From the NCBI GenBank assembly GCA_013180625.2, contig SNVD02015891.1, positions 1 to 64,000 on the forward strand: a DNA stretch of 64,000 bases, written 5' to 3'. Within the stretch, counting starts at the first letter, position 1; each line of letters opens with the position of its first letter. The notes beneath the pieces are model-generated. The model saw only the letters and a list, made by a program, of their open reading frames with translations. It made no database searches and was not told the origin of the DNA. Shown here piece by piece: positions 58,938-64,000 of this stretch. Made by a program: the position numbers and the translations under genes. This stretch comes from Boswellia sacra. Lineage: Eukaryota; Streptophyta; Magnoliopsida; Sapindales; Burseraceae.

Positions 58938-60243
58938 TGTGATCAGGGCATTCATCCTGTCAAAGTGTTTGTGACCACGACACTATATAAAGCCTCTTTT
59001 GAAACTTAAGGCAAGACAAAAAAGCCACAGGCATGTCTAGAGAATGGAGTCACCAACCAATTTTCTATAGGAAAAATGGATGATGGCAATCTGATCTCTT
59101 GCTTCAAAACCTAAACTATTATCAACCCTTCAAAAATGGGCTCAAGAAATTATGTACAAGCCATTCAGCCTGTATGGATGTAAATCCGGCCTTTACTAGG
59201 GTATACCAAATAAGAATAGCTTGAATTTGTTATACAGTCCACTTAAGTAATTCGTTTTATGCACACATTTTTTAATTTTATCTTCTTTTAGGCATGTGAG
59301 GTATATTCAAACAATACAATTGTATATTCATACATAGAAAGAGGTAAGGAGAAAAGAGTTACATTTCCTTATAAACATAAGGGATAAGAGAGAGCATTAT
59401 ATCCTATTATTCTTTAATAATAAAGTAAAGTACTTCTAAACACTTCAAAAGATAACATTCATTCATATAAGTCATACATTCAATATAAGCAATCAATTCA
59501 AGACTCAATAAATAGTGAATTCCTCAGCACTATGTGTAAGTATATTCAATGCTTATCAAGCCTCTTCAAGCATACATTCATCATGTTCATACATTCTAGG
59601 TGATGATCCCCCACCATCAAACATAAGTCCACCACCACTTCACGACATCGACAACCATAATTATTCAATCATATTTCTAATCATGGTAATTAATTCAATC
59701 AAAATTCTAAATAAAGCCATAAACTAAATTGTGGCACTTCTGCCTAATTTGATAACTCCATCATGGTAATTCTATCTAAATATGGCATTTCTAGCTTAAT
59801 CATATCAATTTTGTCAAAGCATAGCAAGTCTAGCCTAATTCAATCAAAGTAAAACATGACTTTTTTAGTCCAATTCATGACAATCATGGAAATTCTAGCC
59901 TATTGCTATTTCCTAGCATACATCAAAGCATTAATAAGTTTTCTTGATCATGATCCTAATCATGATTCTAATCATGTGTTCTTAAGCATGATTCTAAGGC
60001 ATTCATAAAGAAAATAAACTCCTAATCATGATTCTAGATAAACAAGGGAAAACGGACTTACTTTGACACACTTATCTAACTTGCAAAACAAACAAAAGGG
60101 TTAAAATAATCCATATTCTAAGCATCAAAATAAAACCTAAACCTATTTATTCTAAGCATAAATAAACCTAGACATGCTTATTCTAAAGCAAGAAAAATAA
60201 AGAAGAAAATAGGAAGGAGGAGAGAAACTGCTTTCAAGACATA
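58938..60243 (-). repeat. Tat 5' LTR, truncated
   Basis: Ends (minus strand) GCCCTGATCACA at 58938 next to the primer site. It lacks its first part beyond about 60243, where copia-derived sequence begins. Confidence 0.82.
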
Positions 60244-60284
60244 TTAGCACTAATTGGTGTATAAACATTTTATGTACTCAATGA

Positions 60285-61386
60285 AAATTTTGGCTAACAT
60301 CCATATGATGCAACCAGAAGGTTTCATAGAGAAAGGCCAAGAGCAAAGGGTTTGAAAAGTGATGAGATCAATTTATGGTCTTTTACAAGCATCAAGATCT
60401 TGGACCATAAGGTTTAATCAAACGATCAAAACATGTGGTTTGATTTAGAATATAAACGCAAACCGTGTGTCTACAAGAGAATACAAGACCAAAAGGTTGT
60501 GTTTCTTATTCTCTATGTTGATATTATTTACAATAATGTATGGCTACTATCATCAGTTAAAATATGACTGGCTGAGTAATTAGAAATTAAATATTTGGGA
60601 CAGGCTAGTTATGTTCTTGGGATCCAATTAATAGGAGATAGGAAGAATAGAAAACTAGCATTGTCTCATGCTTTTTACGTATAGAAGATATTAGCTAAGT
60701 TTGTAGTGTAAAACTCAAAGAAAGGATTATTACCTTTCAAGCATGGAGTTAAGCTTTCTTAAGAGCAATCTCTTTAAACTCCTTAAGAAAAGAAGGGGAT
60801 GAGACAAGTACCATATGCCTCCGCTATTGGGAGTCTTATATATGCAATGCTAAGAACCAGGTTGGGTATCTAATATGTAGTGGGAGTTATTAATGAGTAC
60901 CAGTCAAATCCTAATTGTGAGTATTAGGTTGCAATAAAGCATATATTAAAGTATCTTCTTAGGAAGAATGAATATATGCTTGTATATTCTGGTAGTGATC
61001 TGACTCTGGTTGGATATATGGATTCAGATTTTTAGTTTGATCCAAAGTAGAAAGTCAACCTTTGGATCTATTTTCACTTTAGGTGGTGGAGCCATAGTAT
61101 GGACGAGTATCAAGCAATTGTTGATTCAACCATCGAGTCTATAGCAGGTTATAAAGCAGCTAAGAAAGTTGCTTGGCTCCATAAATTCCTTATAGATTTG
61201 GAAGTCATTTCAAATAGAGAAAAAGTCGTTGCACTTTATTATGATAATAGTGGGGTAGTGGCTAATTCTAAGGAATCTAGAAATCACAAGAGTGGAAAGC
61301 AGAAAGGAAGTATCATCTTATACGAGATATCGTGTAGTGTGGAGATGTGCAAACGTGTCACATTTACTCTAAGGGCAAGTAGGAGA
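60285..61386 (+). pseudogene. Ty1/copia reverse transcriptase/RNase H remnant
   Basis: Shifted frames give M-Q-P-E-G-F-I-E-K-G, S-I-Y-G-L-L-Q-A-S-R-S-W, a ruined catalytic box (L-Y-V-D-D replaced near 60520), S-Y-V-L-G-I-Q-L-like text near 60610, and the RNase H end (Y-D-N-S-G-V-V-A-N-S-K, K-Y-H-L-I-R-D-I-V). Sequence around 61020-61110 is rearranged. This is a different copia lineage (Tork-like) from the Sirevirus, and older. A purine tract GTAGGAGA precedes the LTR. Confidence 0.82.
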
Positions 61387-61387
61387 T

Positions 61388-61849
61388 TGTTAGGTATATG
61401 CCCTAGAGTATGGATATTTTTCTATATAATTTGCAAACATTAAGAATAAACAAAGTTTTTATTATTTACTTGTGCCTAAATATCATTGTGTTAATGACTA
61501 AAGGCTCCAGAGCTTGTACATTGACAAAGTTTGTATGAGATATATTTAAGACATAGAACTTTGTCATAGCTCAAAACTAGTTCACAACCTATAAACAAAA
61601 GTTGGGCACTTTGTTTGGACAAGGTTGTAATGCTGTTTATCTTCAATGGGAAAATGGTGAGTCTCTAACCATTTGAAATGGAGACTTGAGGTCAAAGACG
61701 CTAGTGTATTAATGAATATATTGAACATAGGCCACGTAAAAATTATATATTTGATGGAAATACCATAAACGAATGTGAATTTCTACACCCGAGCATTAAA
61801 GGCATTCCTACCTTAATCCTAAGTGGGTAGTGTACCTCTGGTATTAGAA
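61388..61849 (+). repeat. Copia 3' LTR, first part
   Basis: Begins TGTTAGGTATATGCCC directly after a purine tract. It is broken at about 61849 by a minus-strand Tat LTR and appears to resume after 63662. Confidence 0.7.
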
Positions 61850-63662
61850 TCAGGATCTAAACTACCCTCATCCTTTCAAAGATGGGTTCGAGAAGTTTGG
61901 CACGAGCCATTCACCTCGCTCGGATCAAAATCCGACGTCGATTAGGATATACCGAATAAGAATAACTCGTATTGTCATATATTCCGCCTAAGTTATTCAT
62001 TTTATGCACACATTCTTCCTTTTGTCTTCTTTAAGCATGTGAGGTACATTCAACCAATACAATTGTATATTCATACAAAGAAAGAATGAGGAGAATATAT
62101 TGCATTTCCTTCAAACATGGGGGATAGGGGAGAGGATTGCATCAATTGCTCTTTAATAATAAAAGTAAACTACTTCTAGCACTTCGAATAAAATATTTCA
62201 TACTTCGAATAAATTACATATTCGAATATTATATATAAGCAGTCAATTTGAGAATCAATAGATATTGAATTCCTCGCCATCATATGTGAGTCTATTCAAT
62301 GTCTATCAAGCCTCCACAAGTATATTCATACATTCCATTATCATTATAAGCGATGGTCCCTACCACCAATGTGAGTCCACCATCACTTCATGGCATCATA
62401 TAATTAAACATAGTATATTCATACATGTATTCATATCAATCAATTAGAATTCTAACTAAGGCCATAATCTTGAATCATGGCACTTCAACCTATATTTGAT
62501 ATTTTTATCATGGCAACTTAGCCTATTGCTATTCTAGCATAATTCATATCAATTTATAGTGAATCGTGACATTTCTAGCCTAAACAGAGTTATCATGGCA
62601 TATTTTAGCTTACTTCAAGCAATCATGATAAAACATGGCTATTCTAGCCTAATCAAGCATTCAAAGGGAAATAAAGGTAATTCACACCTATTCTATGCTA
62701 TTCCCTAGCATACTTTAAAGTAATCATAAGTTTTTCTATCATGATTATATTCATGTGCAATTAAGGTTGATTCTAGACATGTGCTCCTAAGCATGACTCT
62801 AAGCATTTGCGAATAAAATAAATTCCTAATCATGATTCTAATAAAGAAAGGAATGCGAACTTCAACACACTTTTCCATCTCGTAAAACAAACAAAGGGTT
62901 AAAAAATTCATAATACTTCAAAGCATTAAAATAAAACCTAAACATGCTTATTCTAAGCTTAATCAAGCCTAAACATGCTTATTCTAAGGCAAGAAAAATA
63001 AAGAAGAAAGAAGGAGGGAGAAAAAAGAATTGCTCTCAAGACATACCCTTTTCGGGTTTAGAACAATATAAGATGCCCAAAAAATATTAGACTAGAAAAG
63101 AATTCTTGAATTCTTAAGTGTGTCTTTAAGAGAAAGAAGAGAGAATTTTTAGATGTCTTGCAAAGTGAAGAGGAGGGTTGTTTATATAAGAAAGGCGTTG
63201 GACTGAAAAAACAAGCAAAGAAACAAATATGGAAGATCCATAATGCAAATTTTTTAAAATACATGACCAACAGCCGGGTGGCTGTTGACAAACCGTCAGG
63301 CGGCTGTCTAACAGCCGAGCCATTGTTCACCTTTGGTCCTTCTTATTTTGCCACTTTTCAATGTAGCCCTTTCTGACCTTCGTCTGTTCGATTGCACATA
63401 ACTTTCCAAATTCAACTCCAATTTGTAATCCATACATTTCTACGAAAACTAGACATTCATAACTTCGTAGTGGTATATGACTCATCAACAAACTCCTTCT
63501 GGATCAATGTGATTTTTTTGAAGTCACATTTCAGTTTTTGAGACCTTTCGTCAATTCCCTCTCACCCTTTTCCTCTTCAGCTTTCAAGGGCATTTCGATC
63601 ATTTCTTTTACTCGACATTCATCTTCATTTCATCATCGAGCCTCAAAAATCCAATATCTACA
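61850..63662 (-). repeat. Tat LTR, slightly truncated, inside the copia LTR
   Basis: Minus-strand LTR starting TGTAGATATTGGATTTTTGAGGC at 63662. It matches the LTRs at 25025-26857 and 58938-60243 but lacks the last ~190 bases, so no target duplication can be checked. Confidence 0.8.
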
Positions 63663-64000
63663 TATGTTAATTAAATTAAGATTTATTTTAATAAATCTTA
63701 GCCCATTTAAATGGTGTAAAATCAGTATCAAAGACCCAAGATGTAATTAGACGAGTAACACAGTAAATTATACCTAACTGCAATTGTTGGTATTCCATTA
63801 AGGGTAGTTATATCAACCTTTTGCTTAATGGATGAGGCTTAAAGATATAATTTAATCAAATTAAATGATTATCTGTAAAAAGTTTTTAATTCAAGAGTAC
63901 AACCTTTGACTTATAGTGAAATGGACCAAAGTTAACAGGTGGAACCCATTATACTTATAAGATAATAGGTTATTAGGTCAACCTTATTGGAGCTTGTAAT
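63663..64000 (+). repeat. Probable continuation of the copia LTR
   Basis: AT-rich noncoding sequence with copia-LTR-like text (ATAATAGGTTATTAGGTCAACC). It reaches the window end. Assigned by position and composition only. Confidence 0.45.

Overview
The window looks like a stretch of flowering-plant nuclear DNA. It holds one recognisable host gene, a three-exon cytochrome c gene on the minus strand at 493-2087. Almost everything after about 3.16 kb is a nest of LTR retrotransposons of several lineages. The AT-rich composition, GT-AG introns, plant-type cytochrome c and the mix of Sirevirus, Tat/Ogre-like and Athila-like elements all fit an angiosperm, probably a dicot. The species cannot be named from the sequence.

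Layout. 1-3162: cytochrome c gene, its promoter (telo box and site II motifs) and plain intergenic DNA. 3163-6153: 5' part of a Ty3/gypsy chromovirus-like element (LTR, primer site, gag, protease, reverse transcriptase). 6154-15009: a complete but decayed Sirevirus-type Ty1/copia element. 15010-19134: pol 3' end and LTR of a Tat-lineage gypsy element, passing into tandem repeats (19135-21058) that a minus-strand solo LTR of the Athila family has split. 21059-23334: unassigned. 23335-26857: 5' end of a minus-strand Tat element. 26858-31087: 3' end of a plus-strand Tat element with an antisense plant-mobile-domain gene, tandem repeats and an LTR. 31088-60243: one minus-strand Tat element split by later insertions. 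Its RNase H region holds a Tat solo LTR (duplicated 5-bp target GTATT at 33021-33025 and 53636-53640). That LTR holds a plus-strand Tat element (34122-52345, target AAATT/AAACT). The plus-strand element in turn contains an Athila-like 3' half (34442-40809) and an Athila solo LTR (45457-46984, target GTTAG). 60244-64000: decayed Ty1/copia pol and LTR, with a Tat LTR inside the copia LTR.

Most unusual part. The Athila-like 3' half keeps an uninterrupted integrase-bearing pol end. Between integrase and the 3' LTR, where Athila elements usually carry an env-like gene, it has two further genes. One is an intact 182-codon basic, cysteine-containing protein. The other is an intronless homologue of the plant cytokinin-activating phosphoribohydrolase LOG, broken late by one net frameshift. 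Each is preceded by a pyrimidine tract and an AG that could act as a splice acceptor. I read this as a retrotransposon accessory module including a captured hormone-activation gene.

The Tat elements carry a second accessory gene, an antisense plant-mobile-domain ORF with its own TATA-like box and a conserved first exon and splice donor, seen in two copies. Nearly all retroelement genes carry stops or frameshifts. The sequence shows several rounds of nested insertion, LTR recombination and deletion.
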